From contig OZ241339.1 in assembly GCA_965200235.1 (NCBI GenBank), positions 1,550,001 to 1,614,000 of the forward strand: a stretch of 64,000 nucleotides of DNA, given 5' to 3'. Below, in pieces: positions 47,290 to 55,880 of the stretch (positions are counted from its first letter, which is position 1; every line of letters starts with the position of its first letter). Source of the DNA: Azotimanducus chitobiosivorans. GTDB lineage: Bacteria; Pseudomonadota; Gammaproteobacteria; Pseudomonadales; Azotimanducaceae. The notes under the pieces were generated by a model. It worked only from the letters and a program-made list of their open reading frames with translations. It searched no databases and had not been told where the DNA came from. Made by a program: the position numbers and the translations under genes.

Positions 47290-49109
47290 GGTCGACCTCG
47301 GCCCGTCCGCATGAAGAGATCAGCAAGCTGTTCCATAATCGCACCGCCAAGCTGTTCGGCATCGGTGATCGTCACGGCTCTCGAATAGTGGTGCGTGACA
47401 TCGTGGCCGATGCCAATGGCGACGAGTTCGACCGGCGAGTGTGACTCGATGCTGTTGATCGCGTACTTCAAGTGACTGACAAGATAATCGCTTGGGTTTG
47501 CAAGCAGTGTCGAATTGTCCACTGGCAACCCGTCGGAAATCACCAAGAGAATCTTGCGCTGCTCCGGGCGCGTGGCGATACGGTTGTGCGCCCACAGAAG
47601 CGCTTCGCCGTCAATGTTCTCCTTCAGGAGCTCCTCGCGCATCATCAGGCCGAGATTGGCCTTGATTCGTCGCCACGGCTCTTCCGCCGATTTGTAAATG
47701 ATATGCCGCAGATCATTGAGGCGACCGGGCGCATTCGGCTTGCCCTGCTCGATCCACAGTTCGCGCGAACGGCCGCCGCGCCACGCGCTCGTCGTGAAGC
47801 CCAAGATCTCGACCTTGACCGAACAGCGCTCAAGCGTGCGTCCGAGAATGTCCGCGCAAATGGCCGCGATGCCAATTGATCGGCCGCGCATCGAGCCTGA
47901 ACTGTCGATCAACATGCACACCAGCGTGTCGCGAAAGTCCGAGTCTTTTTCGCGCTTGTGCGCGAGCGCGGTGTTTGGATTGATCACGACGCTCGCAAGC
48001 CGGTGGGTATCAAGAAGGCCCTCTTCGAGATTGAATTCCCATGAACGGTTCTGGCGCGCGAGCAATCGCCTTTGCAGGCGATTGGCGAGCTTGGCGGTGG
48101 CGGCGCGAAGCGGAAGAAGCTGTTGATCGAGCAGGTTTCTTAATCGTGCGAGTTCATCCTTTGGACACAACTCGCTTGCTCGCACCGTCTCGTCGAACAC
48201 TTCGGTGTAGGCGTGATAGTTGAGGTCGGGCCGAATGCGCCCGAACTCATCGACCGGCGTCTCCGGCGGCGTATCGGCTTGGTCGGAGTCGCTTTGCAGT
48301 TCGGAGAAGTCGGCGTCAGCCATCTCCATGGCGATTGTTTGGGTTTCCTCGCCTTGCTCGGATTCCTCTTCCAAAGCATCCGAAGCATCCGGCGTGAGGT
48401 TGAGATCGCCTTCGTCGGCATCACTCGTGCTCTCTGGCTGCTCTTCAGGCTCGCCAGCGAACGGCTCGTCAAACTCAGCTTCGATGCCGAGGTCGTCAAA
48501 GATTTGCCGACACGTGTGCGCGAAGGTCGCTTGCTCGCCGATGTGCGCCTTGAGCGCTTCGATGGTCTGGCCAGCGCGCTCATCGACCCAGTCGCGCCAT
48601 TGCCGCGCAACCTTCTCTGCCGACGGCGGCAGAGCGCGTCCCGTCAACGCCTCGCGCACCAGAAAGCCGACGGCAATCGAGAGCGGCGCTTGCGTTTCGG
48701 TGGTGATGGTATCGAACGCCGCCTGCCGACAGAGTGACTCAAGCGCGACATCGAGGTTCTTTGCGACGCCCGCGTAGTCCCGTGCGCCGACTGCGGCGAC
48801 GCGCGCTTCTTCGATCCAGCGAAACATCTCATGCCCCATGCCCGCTTTTGGCGAACAGGCGGCATGCACCGACGGATCGTGATAACGCTTGCGCAGCGCG
48901 AATTCGTCGCCGACACCGCGAATGGCGTCGAGTTCGAAGCGGTCGCAGCCAATGGTCGGCGTTGGGATTTCGGCGCTCGAACCGGAGAGCTTGGGCGTCC
49001 CCGTGGTGAAGGACACTTCTAAGGAGTCGTCCTGCGAAACAGCGCGCATGGCCGCTTGCGCCGCCTGCTGAAAGTCATCGAGCGGCGATTCGCGAGCGGC
49101 TGCCGGCAC
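47286..49109 (-). CDS. cobT: cobaltochelatase CobT-like protein with VWA domain
   Basis: Partner of the CobS ATPase in the aerobic cobalt chelatase (CobNST). The 607-residue product has an N-terminal helical region and a long acidic stretch around residues 220-285 (EEQPESTSDADEGDL ... EEESEQGEETQT). A C-terminal von Willebrand A domain has the MIDAS motif LIDSSGSMRGRS near 400 and ends in GIGHDVTHHYSRAVTI. The acidic stretch links ATPase and chelatase in the known complex. It overlaps cobS by one base and the NUDIX gene by four. CobN, the catalytic subunit, is not in the window. Confidence 0.88.
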   Translation of the reverse strand: MPAAARESPLDDFQQAAQAAMRAVSQDDSLEVSFTTGTPKLSGSSAEIPTPTIGCDRFELDAIRGVGDEFALRKRYHDPSVHAACSPKAGMGHEMFRWIEEARVAAVGARDYAGVAKNLDVALESLCRQAAFDTITTETQAPLSIAVGFLVREALTGRALPPSAEKVARQWRDWVDERAGQTIEALKAHIGEQATFAHTCRQIFDDLGIEAEFDEPFAGEPEEQPESTSDADEGDLNLTPDASDALEEESEQGEETQTIAMEMADADFSELQSDSDQADTPPETPVDEFGRIRPDLNYHAYTEVFDETVRASELCPKDELARLRNLLDQQLLPLRAATAKLANRLQRRLLARQNRSWEFNLEEGLLDTHRLASVVINPNTALAHKREKDSDFRDTLVCMLIDSSGSMRGRSIGIAAICADILGRTLERCSVKVEILGFTTSAWRGGRSRELWIEQGKPNAPGRLNDLRHIIYKSAEEPWRRIKANLGLMMREELLKENIDGEALLWAHNRIATRPEQRKILLVISDGLPVDNSTLLANPSDYLVSHLKYAINSIESHSPVELVAIGIGHDVTHHYSRAVTITDAEQLGGAIMEQLADLFMRTGRGRP

Positions 49110-50125
49110 TATCCTCTGCCCTCGAGCGTGATCTCTTGCGTCAGATCACCCAAATCGTCACCGAATGCGCGCTGGTAATACTCGGCGACGGTGCCGCGTT
49201 CGAGTTCATCGCATTTGTTCAAGAAAGTCAGCCTGAAAGCAAGTGCGCAATCTTTGACGATGGTCATGTTCTCCGCCCAGGTGAGCACCGTGCGCGGCGA
49301 CATGACAACCGACACTTCGCCTTGCATGAAGCCGCGGCGGGTGAGGCCGGCAAGCGCCACCATGCGGCGCACAAGACTGCGATCATCTTCTGAGCGCCAA
49401 TCCGGGACTTTGGAGAGCACGATGTCCACTTCTGCCTCGGCGTCGAGATAGTTGAGTGTCGTGACGATATTCCAGCGGTCCATCTGCCCTTGGTTGACCT
49501 GCTGGGTGCCGTGATAGAGACCAGTCGTGTCGCCGAGGCCGATCGTGTTGGTGGTGGCAAACAAGCGGAAATGCGGATGCGCGCTGATCACTCGACTCTG
49601 GTCAAGCAGCGTCAACTTGCCGTCGGCTTCTAGCACGCGCTGGATGACGAACATGACATCAGGACGGCCAGCGTCGTATTCGTCAAAAACAAGCGCGACG
49701 CCACTTTGCAGGCCCCAAGGCAGCAAGCCTTCCTTGAACTCAGTCACCTGCTTGCCGTCGCGCAGGGTGATGGCGTCCTTGCCAACAAGATCGATGCGGC
49801 TAATGTGGCTGTCGAGGTTGATGCGTATGCACGGCCAATTGAGCCGCGCCGCGACTTGCTCGATGTGCGTTGACTTGCCGGTGCCGTGATAGCCTTGGAT
49901 CATGACTCTGCGGTTGAAGGCAAAGCCGGCGAGGATGGCGAGCGTGGTCGCAGGGTCGAACCTGTAGGCATCGTCGAGCGCTGGCACATGCTCGTCGGCA
50001 GTTTCGAAGCGTCTGACCGGAAATGGACAGGCGAAGCCGAACACGGCCATCGTGTCCACTTCGCTTGTTTCCGCCTGCCGCCGAGACTGGCCGAGACTGG
50101 TGAGCTGTTCTGCAGGTTTCGTCAT
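49109..50125 (-). CDS. cobS: cobaltochelatase CobS-like AAA ATPase
   Basis: MoxR-like AAA+ ATPase that pairs with CobT. From ATG 50125 (MTKPAEQLTSLGQS) it is 338 residues, the usual size; the longer frame to 50284 would run into the opposing gene. Visible are the CobS-specific FGFACPFPVRRFETADEHVP, Walker A GYHGTGKSTH near 80, Walker B VALVFDEYDAGRPDV near 140, and the sensor ATTNTIGLGDTTGLYHGT near 190. Only 66 bases separate its start from the divergent histidine phosphatase. Confidence 0.9.
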   Translation of the reverse strand: MTKPAEQLTSLGQSRRQAETSEVDTMAVFGFACPFPVRRFETADEHVPALDDAYRFDPATTLAILAGFAFNRRVMIQGYHGTGKSTHIEQVAARLNWPCIRINLDSHISRIDLVGKDAITLRDGKQVTEFKEGLLPWGLQSGVALVFDEYDAGRPDVMFVIQRVLEADGKLTLLDQSRVISAHPHFRLFATTNTIGLGDTTGLYHGTQQVNQGQMDRWNIVTTLNYLDAEAEVDIVLSKVPDWRSEDDRSLVRRMVALAGLTRRGFMQGEVSVVMSPRTVLTWAENMTIVKDCALAFRLTFLNKCDELERGTVAEYYQRAFGDDLGDLTQEITLEGRG

Positions 50126-50191
50126 CTGAAGCTGATTGATCGAGCGTCTTTGCGTCAAACTGATCATTAAATCACAAGGAGATTGAGAAAC

Positions 50192-50734
50192 ATGCCGGAA
50201 ATCATCATGGTGCGTCACGGCGAAGCGAGCGAGAACTTCCGCACGAGCGTTGACCCGGGGCTCTCGGAACTTGGGCGCGAGCAAGCGAATGCCGTCTCAG
50301 CGCAGCTTGTCGCCCTCACCGACTACGATCTATTTTCGAGTCCGCTCAAGCGAGCGCGCGAGACCGCTGCGCCACTCGAAGCAGCTTGGGGCAGACGCGG
50401 AGCCATAGAGCCGCGCGTGGCGGAGCTTCCAAGCGAAGGCGTCGGCATGGATGATCGCGGCGAATGGCTCGCGCGCATCATGACCGGCACTTGGCCCGAT
50501 GCCGGCGTGCGTCAAACCGAATGGCGCTCGCAGCTCATCGAATGCCTGTTATCCGCAAACACCCCGCGTATCTATTTCTCGCATTTCATTGCAATCAACG
50601 TCGCAGTCGGACTCGCAATCGGCGATGACCGCGTCATTTGTGCGCGACCGAAGAACACGTCGGTGTTTCGCTTTTCGAACGACGGCGGCGAGTTGCGAAT
50701 CCTCGCGCGTGGCGAGGAACTCGCAAAGGATTAA
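50192..50734 (+). CDS. histidine phosphatase family protein
   Basis: About 180 residues of the phosphoglycerate-mutase-like fold. The phosphoacceptor motif is IIMVRHGEASENF near the N-terminus, with SSPLKRARETAAPLE near residue 52. The second catalytic histidine is in RIYFSHFIAIN near 130. The ATG at 50192 has AAGGAG about ten bases upstream; a TTG three codons earlier is less likely. SixA/CobC-like members dephosphorylate proteins or small molecules. Lying beside cobST it might be a CobC-type alpha-ribazole phosphatase, but motif evidence does not decide that. Its stop overlaps holA convergently. Confidence 0.82.
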   Translation: MPEIIMVRHGEASENFRTSVDPGLSELGREQANAVSAQLVALTDYDLFSSPLKRARETAAPLEAAWGRRGAIEPRVAELPSEGVGMDDRGEWLARIMTGTWPDAGVRQTEWRSQLIECLLSANTPRIYFSHFIAINVAVGLAIGDDRVICARPKNTSVFRFSNDGGELRILARGEELAKD

Positions 50735-51717
50735 GCGGTCAGCCGCACTCCCGCGAGCCCAAGCAGCAGCCGCTCCATTGAGCGCCAAGGGTCGCCAGGT
50801 TCAACGCCCTTGACCTGCCGGTCAATCTGCTCGGCGTCGCGTAGCAGCGCTTGCACGCCAGAAGTGCCGATGCGGGTGAGCGCACCTTCCATCAGACGAC
50901 GCTTGAATGGCGGAATTTGGCGTCCGCCGCCCGCCATCATGCGCAGTTGGCTAACAACAAGGCCGAGCAAGCGCATGGGTTCCTCGCCTTCGAGCACGAG
51001 ACTGCGAATGAGTCTGGCGACACGCCGCGGCGAGCCTTCCAAAGCCGCATCGACAAGCTGAAAGCCGCTGAAATGCGCGGAGTTCGCGACTTCTGTTCGC
51101 ACGTCATTGAGCGATAAGGGTGTGCTGTCGTCTCCTGCCATGACCGAGAGCTTTTCAATTTCTTGCGCAGCGGCGAGCAGATTGCCTTCGACCTGCATGG
51201 CAAGAAAGCGAAGCGCGTCCTGAGACAAGCGAAAGCCAGCTTTTTCGGCGCGACGTGCGAGCCACGGTACAAGTTCACGTTCCTTGAGCGGCCAGATGAG
51301 GACAGTGCTGGCGGCTTGGTCGAGCTTCTTGAACCAAGCGGTGTTGCGCTGCCTCGCTTCGAACTGTCCCGTTCGAATCACCACGCAGACATCCGATGAC
51401 GGACGCTCAAGGTATTCGACGATTGCACTCGCTGCCGCCCGGTCAATCTGCGCGCGCGGTACGCGAATATCAAGTACGCGCGTGGACGCAAAGAGCGAGG
51501 CCGCGCCAGCTTGTTCGCGCAGGTAATTGAAACGGAACTTCTGCCCGTCGTCACCAAAGTGAATCTCTCGCTCGGAAAAGCCAAGCGCCGCCGCGCGCGC
51601 AATCACCGCTTCGGCTGCTTCGCTCACCAACAGCGATTCATCGCCTGAGATGAGATACAAGGGCCCGACTTCGGGCTGCTTCAGACTGCGTTCGAGGGCA
51701 TCAAGCGTTTGCGGCAC
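50731..51717 (-). CDS. holA: DNA polymerase III delta subunit
   Basis: Clamp-loader wrench that opens the beta sliding clamp. The 328-residue product has the AAA+-like fold without an ATP site, as in HolA: LYLISGDESLLVSEAAEAVI near residue 20, LDIRVPRAQIDRAAASAIVE near 85, and LAMQVEGNLLAAAQEIEKLS near 180. It is the last gene of the lptE-holA pair, 12 bases after lptE, the usual arrangement downstream of leuS. Confidence 0.93.
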   Translation of the reverse strand: MPQTLDALERSLKQPEVGPLYLISGDESLLVSEAAEAVIARAAALGFSEREIHFGDDGQKFRFNYLREQAGAASLFASTRVLDIRVPRAQIDRAAASAIVEYLERPSSDVCVVIRTGQFEARQRNTAWFKKLDQAASTVLIWPLKERELVPWLARRAEKAGFRLSQDALRFLAMQVEGNLLAAAQEIEKLSVMAGDDSTPLSLNDVRTEVANSAHFSGFQLVDAALEGSPRRVARLIRSLVLEGEEPMRLLGLVVSQLRMMAGGGRQIPPFKRRLMEGALTRIGTSGVQALLRDAEQIDRQVKGVEPGDPWRSMERLLLGLAGVRLTA

Positions 51718-51729
51718 TATGGCAGCGCC

Positions 51730-52212
51730 TCAGTTTGCGAGCCGATTATTCACCGATTCAATGAGCAGCCCCGCCGCTTGCTCTGCGAGACGATCTTCAA
51801 GGCCGCGGCGCAGCGCTCGAATGCCGTGCGGGTCACGAAAATTGATCGGATAGAAGTCATGCAGCTTGTATTCAACGCGAACCGGCGCTTCGCCCGGCAG
51901 CGTGATCATGGCTTCAACGGCGAGATTGAGCTGTAGCTCGACGGGGGTCGCCGCTTTTGAAGCCAAGGACCGACCTGCGGAGAAAGACTCGCGCAATATC
52001 TGAAAGTTCACTTGACGCGCGCCGCTTGATGTCAACCCGTGATCGCCAAGCTCACGCTTGAGACTCTTCGAGATCTTTGAAGATGCCGGTGCCGAGACCT
52101 GGTAGCCGTCGAATGAATCACCGATACCAGTGCTGGCGAGTTGAAAGCCGCAGCCGGACAAGAGCAGGCTGGTGATTAACAGGGATGTGTAGGTCAAGCA
52201 CGCTTTCATCAT
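51730..52212 (-). CDS. lptE: LPS assembly lipoprotein LptE
   Basis: Plug and assembly partner of the outer-membrane LptD channel that inserts lipopolysaccharide. From ATG 52212 (MMKACLTY) there is a lipoprotein signal ending in LLLSGCGF, so Cys is the lipidated residue. A longer GTG start at 52239 is less likely. The mature part is about 140 residues of beta-rich LptE pattern with LYKLHDFYPI-like VEYKLHDFYPINF and the C-terminal helix GLLIESVNNRLAN. In related genomes it follows leuS directly; here 6.3 kb of accessory genes lie between DUF1295 and lptE. Confidence 0.88.
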   Translation of the reverse strand: MMKACLTYTSLLITSLLLSGCGFQLASTGIGDSFDGYQVSAPASSKISKSLKRELGDHGLTSSGARQVNFQILRESFSAGRSLASKAATPVELQLNLAVEAMITLPGEAPVRVEYKLHDFYPINFRDPHGIRALRRGLEDRLAEQAAGLLIESVNNRLAN

Positions 52213-52291
52213 TACAGAAGGTCTCAAGGGCGGACGCACTTGCGCATCATAGACTACTCTTCGCCTTGGGGATTCTATCTATGCGTTGTCC

Positions 52292-54382
52292 TTATGCCGC
52301 AAACCCGATTTGCCTGCGGCACCCAGGCTTGGCCTCGCACTCGTCCCGCAGCATGCCGAAAAGCGCATCGCGATCTCCTAGCGCGCCGAGCACTTCCGCT
52401 TTTCGGTGCACAAGCGCGAAATCGCCGGGCGTCAGATTATGCAAGGTGCCGATGCGTCCGGGTGGCTCGAGTTCAAAGAAGCTGCGGAACGCCATCTCGG
52501 CTTGCCTGGCCGACAGATAATCGAGTCCCATCTTGAAATCGAAGCGCCGAAGCGTCGCCGGGTCGAGGCGGTCCACGAAGTTGGTGGTGCAGGCGAAAGG
52601 CAGCGGGTGATGCTCCATCCAGGTGAGCATCTCGTTGACCTGGCTCACTTCATAATTCCGTTGCGCATGGCGCCGGTCGGACAGCAGCGAGTCAGCCTCG
52701 TCGAACACGAGGAAGTGTCCGTTTTCGCGTGCCTCTTCGAACGCCCGCGCGATGTTCGCCTCAGACTGGCCGACCCACATGGAAATCAGATCGGACGCTC
52801 TTTTCTGCACCACTTCGATCCCCATGCGTTCGCCAAGATGGCGCACGAACGCGCTCTTACCAGTCCCTGGCGGCCCGTGCAGGCAAATTGACATCCTGCC
52901 GGACCCGCGTTTCGCCAGCCGCTCGGCGAGCTTTGACGCATCGGTGTCGGCGGAGATGAGCGCCGGGTCGATCTTCTCCCCTGCTTCCTGCGGGGGCTTC
53001 TGTCCATAGACAACATTCGACAGGCTCTGCACACCGAAACGAACAGTCTCCATGTCTCCTCCTTCAATGAGGCTTGCCGCAGCGGTTGCTCCGGCGGCAA
53101 CCCCGGGAGTCACATCAAAGCTCCGCGCGAGCGCATCTGCGTCGTCTTGCGAGGAAGAGATTCCATGCTTGTCAAGCTGGCGCGCCCAAACTCGAGCGCG
53201 CACATTGGTCGAGGGCTGACGCATTTCGAAAGCGAACATCATGCGGCGCAAAATGGCAGGAGACACGTCCCACGGGGAATTTGTTGTCCAGAGCACTGGC
53301 ATGCGGACTTCTTCGAGCAGACGGTTCATGCCCAGCTTCGATTCGAGCGCGCCGCGCTTGGGCTTGGCAGAGGCAAACAAGCCACTCGCCCATTCGTTCC
53401 ATTCGTTCTGCGGATCGGAAAGAATATCGTCCATTTCGTCAAAGAGCAGAATCGAATTGCCATGGTCACCAAGCAGGCGCTGCGCCAGCAGCAGTTCTCT
53501 GAGGCGCTCGCGGCCCGCATTGCTGTGGTCGCCTTCCCCAACACTGTACATCGGAACGCCTAGCCGCTCGGCCAGTGCCCTACAGAACTCGGTCTTGCCA
53601 GTGCCATGCGGCCCGTACAAGAGCACATTGACACCAGTGGCGCGAGCCTGGAGGGCACCCCGAATCAAGCGTTCGACATGGTCACGAGCGCACGCGACAT
53701 GGTCGTAGTCCTGCCACTCAAGCCCAGCCTTTGGCGCTATATTAAAGAATAGTTCGCGCACATCCTCGTTTGGGTCGAAAGGCATGAACGCCAAGCCCAT
53801 GATCTGGTCAAGCAAAATCAGCTCGCCATCCGAGTCGATGCGTATTATTCCAGAGCGAATCAATGCTGAATCGGATGCCAGTCGCTGGCTAAAGCGCGGG
53901 GCTGACATGCCCAGCATCTGAGGTACCACGGGATTGTTGATCGAGATGATGTAACGGAACGATGACCCTAAACGCGGGAGGTGATTAAACACGTTATCAA
54001 GCAGCGATTCGATCACGGGATCTGTCTTGTAGCGCAGCAGCAGCTCGACAATCGCCATATCATCGCGAGTAAGATTCAAGTGTTGTGCGAGCCTCCGCAC
54101 TTGCATGGCGGCGGTGTCCGGCTTAGCGTCGTCTAACTCCGAGCGCAAGGAACGGAGGACAGACAGCAGATGCTTCCAGTTCTTCCGCAGACGCTTCCGG
54201 TCCTTTCCTGTGATTTCGCGGGATGCCTCGTAATCTTCGGGCACCCATGAGAACGACCACTTCGCTGTGTCGTCAATCCAGTCGACAATATTTCTTGCCG
54301 CTTCTGATTTGCAGTTCTTCGTGTGACGAAACACATTGCAAAGATATGTCGTCGCGACGAGGTCCGTATACGTTTTGTCCAT
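52292..54382 (-). CDS. double-AAA+ ATPase (Cdc48/VCP-like)
   Basis: A 696-residue protein with an N-terminal helical region of about 230 residues and then two AAA+ modules. Module 1 has Walker A GPHGTGKTEF near residue 256 and Walker B ILLFDEMDDIL near 314. Module 2 has GPPGTGKSAF near 499, Walker B FLVFDEADSLL near 557 and the arginine-containing DPATLRRFDFKMG near 610. Both look catalytically competent. This is a conserved but poorly studied proteobacterial family; unfolding or remodelling of complexes is the general expectation. It is divergent from a PD-(D/E)XK gene, with a good promoter in between. It is the first gene after lptE in the island. Confidence 0.85.
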   Translation of the reverse strand: MDKTYTDLVATTYLCNVFRHTKNCKSEAARNIVDWIDDTAKWSFSWVPEDYEASREITGKDRKRLRKNWKHLLSVLRSLRSELDDAKPDTAAMQVRRLAQHLNLTRDDMAIVELLLRYKTDPVIESLLDNVFNHLPRLGSSFRYIISINNPVVPQMLGMSAPRFSQRLASDSALIRSGIIRIDSDGELILLDQIMGLAFMPFDPNEDVRELFFNIAPKAGLEWQDYDHVACARDHVERLIRGALQARATGVNVLLYGPHGTGKTEFCRALAERLGVPMYSVGEGDHSNAGRERLRELLLAQRLLGDHGNSILLFDEMDDILSDPQNEWNEWASGLFASAKPKRGALESKLGMNRLLEEVRMPVLWTTNSPWDVSPAILRRMMFAFEMRQPSTNVRARVWARQLDKHGISSSQDDADALARSFDVTPGVAAGATAAASLIEGGDMETVRFGVQSLSNVVYGQKPPQEAGEKIDPALISADTDASKLAERLAKRGSGRMSICLHGPPGTGKSAFVRHLGERMGIEVVQKRASDLISMWVGQSEANIARAFEEARENGHFLVFDEADSLLSDRRHAQRNYEVSQVNEMLTWMEHHPLPFACTTNFVDRLDPATLRRFDFKMGLDYLSARQAEMAFRSFFELEPPGRIGTLHNLTPGDFALVHRKAEVLGALGDRDALFGMLRDECEAKPGCRRQIGFAA

Positions 54383-54457
54383 GCGCTTCTCCTCCGTCGG
54401 CCCACGACGTTGGCCTGTGCTGGTGTCGTGGACGGATATTCAATTCGATTCCTGCAC

Positions 54458-54487
54458 ATTATGCGAAAAAATGGAGCACAAAGTCAA
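54458..54487 (-). promoter_or_regulatory. predicted sigma-70 promoter of the double-AAA gene
   Basis: On the minus strand TTGACT (54482-54487) is followed after 18 bases by CATAAT (54458-54463), both one base off consensus. The start codon is about 75 bases downstream at 54382. A tandem 15-bp repeat abuts the -35 on its upstream side. Confidence 0.55.
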
Positions 54488-54488
54488 G

Positions 54489-54518
54489 TTTAGGTTAATA
54501 TAATTTAGGTTAATATAA
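54489..54518. repeat. perfect 15-bp tandem repeat in divergent promoter region
   Basis: TTTAGGTTAATATAA occurs twice back to back (54489-54503, 54504-54518). It creates a TATAAT at the junction (54499-54504) that could serve as a -10 toward the nuclease gene. Its position between divergent genes suggests binding sites for a shared regulator. Confidence 0.6.
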
Positions 54519-54635
54519 GAGCATGAACGACAGCCTAGTTCGCGCTCAAACAAAATCGTTTCGGCTCTGCCTCGCCTTGACAGCGGGGCGCCCCACTGAT
54601 AGTCTGACTTTCTTTTTCTTAACGTCAAATTCTTC

Positions 54636-55733
54636 ATGTCAATTTACAAATTTGAACGAGATAAAAATGAAATCACCCTTATTCCAAACAAGACGTTCGC
54701 GGAACTAAAAATGAGAGAGGTCGAAGACCTGCAAGCCTGCCTGAAGTCTCAAATCGGTGCTATATCGCCCGGTACCCTCGTGATTGCAGAGGAGTTCAGA
54801 TTTGGCGACTGGAGCGAAAGCAACCGAAGAATCGACCTGCTTGGAATCGATAAGGAAGCGAATTTCGTTGTAATCGAATTGAAGCGGACCACAGATGGCG
54901 GGCATATGGAGCTTCAGGCCCTGCGCTATGCTGCGATGATTTCGAACTTTAATTTTGATAATGCGACGAAGATCTATCAAGACTTCCTGGAGAAAGAGAA
55001 AGCGAGAGGGCGGGAAGTAGCACCAGAGAACGCACGCGAGGAGCTAGTGCTTCACCTTGGTTGGGAAGATGAGCAAAGCCACGGTAGATTTGGGCAAGGC
55101 GTCAAGATCGTGCTTGCCTCCGCCGAGTTCTCCCGCGAATTGACGACAACGGTGTTGTGGCTGATCGACAACTCCGATATTGATATTAGTTGCGTGAAGA
55201 TAGTGCCCCACACGCTCGGCGAGCAAATTCTCCTTGATGTCCAGACCGTAATACCCACTCCCGAAGCGAAGGACTATCAAGTGAGCGCTAAAGAGAAGAG
55301 GCAAAAGGAACGCACGTCGAGAAAGTCACGCGAAACATACGATCTCACTATTGATGGGGAGCTAGTTGATCAACGACTCTCCGGGCGCGCACTGATGCTT
55401 CGCCTCGTTACAGAGATGTTCCGTCTAGGAGTCGGTCTCGATAGAATTGAAAAGGCGCTCGACGAAACACAACCCTACAAAAAATACGTGAGATATGAAG
55501 GCAACCTCAACTCCGAAGAAGTTAAAACCCGTATTCGGGAAAAAGACAAAGGGGGAAACAGCCCTCTAACAAGCAGATACTTCTGCGAAGACGAACAGCT
55601 CTTCCCCATCGATAACTACACCTTTGTACTACGGAATTCATGGACTATTGAAGAAGCGCGGGACGCCCTGCAAGCCTTCCAAGAGTTGACAGAAAGGAAA
55701 ATCGAATCGTCGCTGTTGACGGGTGAGTCTTGA
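54636..55733 (+). CDS. NucS/DUF91-like PD-(D/E)XK endonuclease
   Basis: A 365-residue protein. The core RRIDLLGIDKEANFVVIELK gives D67, E81 and K83, followed by QALRYAAMI at 94, the Q-xxx-Y arrangement of EndoMS/NucS and related DUF91 enzymes. The remainder is a mixed region with a Lys/Arg-rich linker near residues 222-240 and a C-terminal segment with CEDEQLFPIDNYTFVLRNSW that may bind DNA. Codon use looks AT-richer than the housekeeping genes, as expected for transferred DNA. It is divergent from the double-AAA gene, so the two may form one system, although no overlap or shared operon exists. Confidence 0.75.
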   Translation: MSIYKFERDKNEITLIPNKTFAELKMREVEDLQACLKSQIGAISPGTLVIAEEFRFGDWSESNRRIDLLGIDKEANFVVIELKRTTDGGHMELQALRYAAMISNFNFDNATKIYQDFLEKEKARGREVAPENAREELVLHLGWEDEQSHGRFGQGVKIVLASAEFSRELTTTVLWLIDNSDIDISCVKIVPHTLGEQILLDVQTVIPTPEAKDYQVSAKEKRQKERTSRKSRETYDLTIDGELVDQRLSGRALMLRLVTEMFRLGVGLDRIEKALDETQPYKKYVRYEGNLNSEEVKTRIREKDKGGNSPLTSRYFCEDEQLFPIDNYTFVLRNSWTIEEARDALQAFQELTERKIESSLLTGES

Positions 55734-55880
55734 AGAAAAGCCTCACCATAGTAATGACTCAGCCTTCGCTGCGTATGATTACGATTTGATTGCCAATTGG
55801 TTCACGCGTATGCAGGTAGGCGACTAGGCGCGAGCGACGCCAGCTCGAACACACCTTCTATCGTGTGGAATACCGACGGT

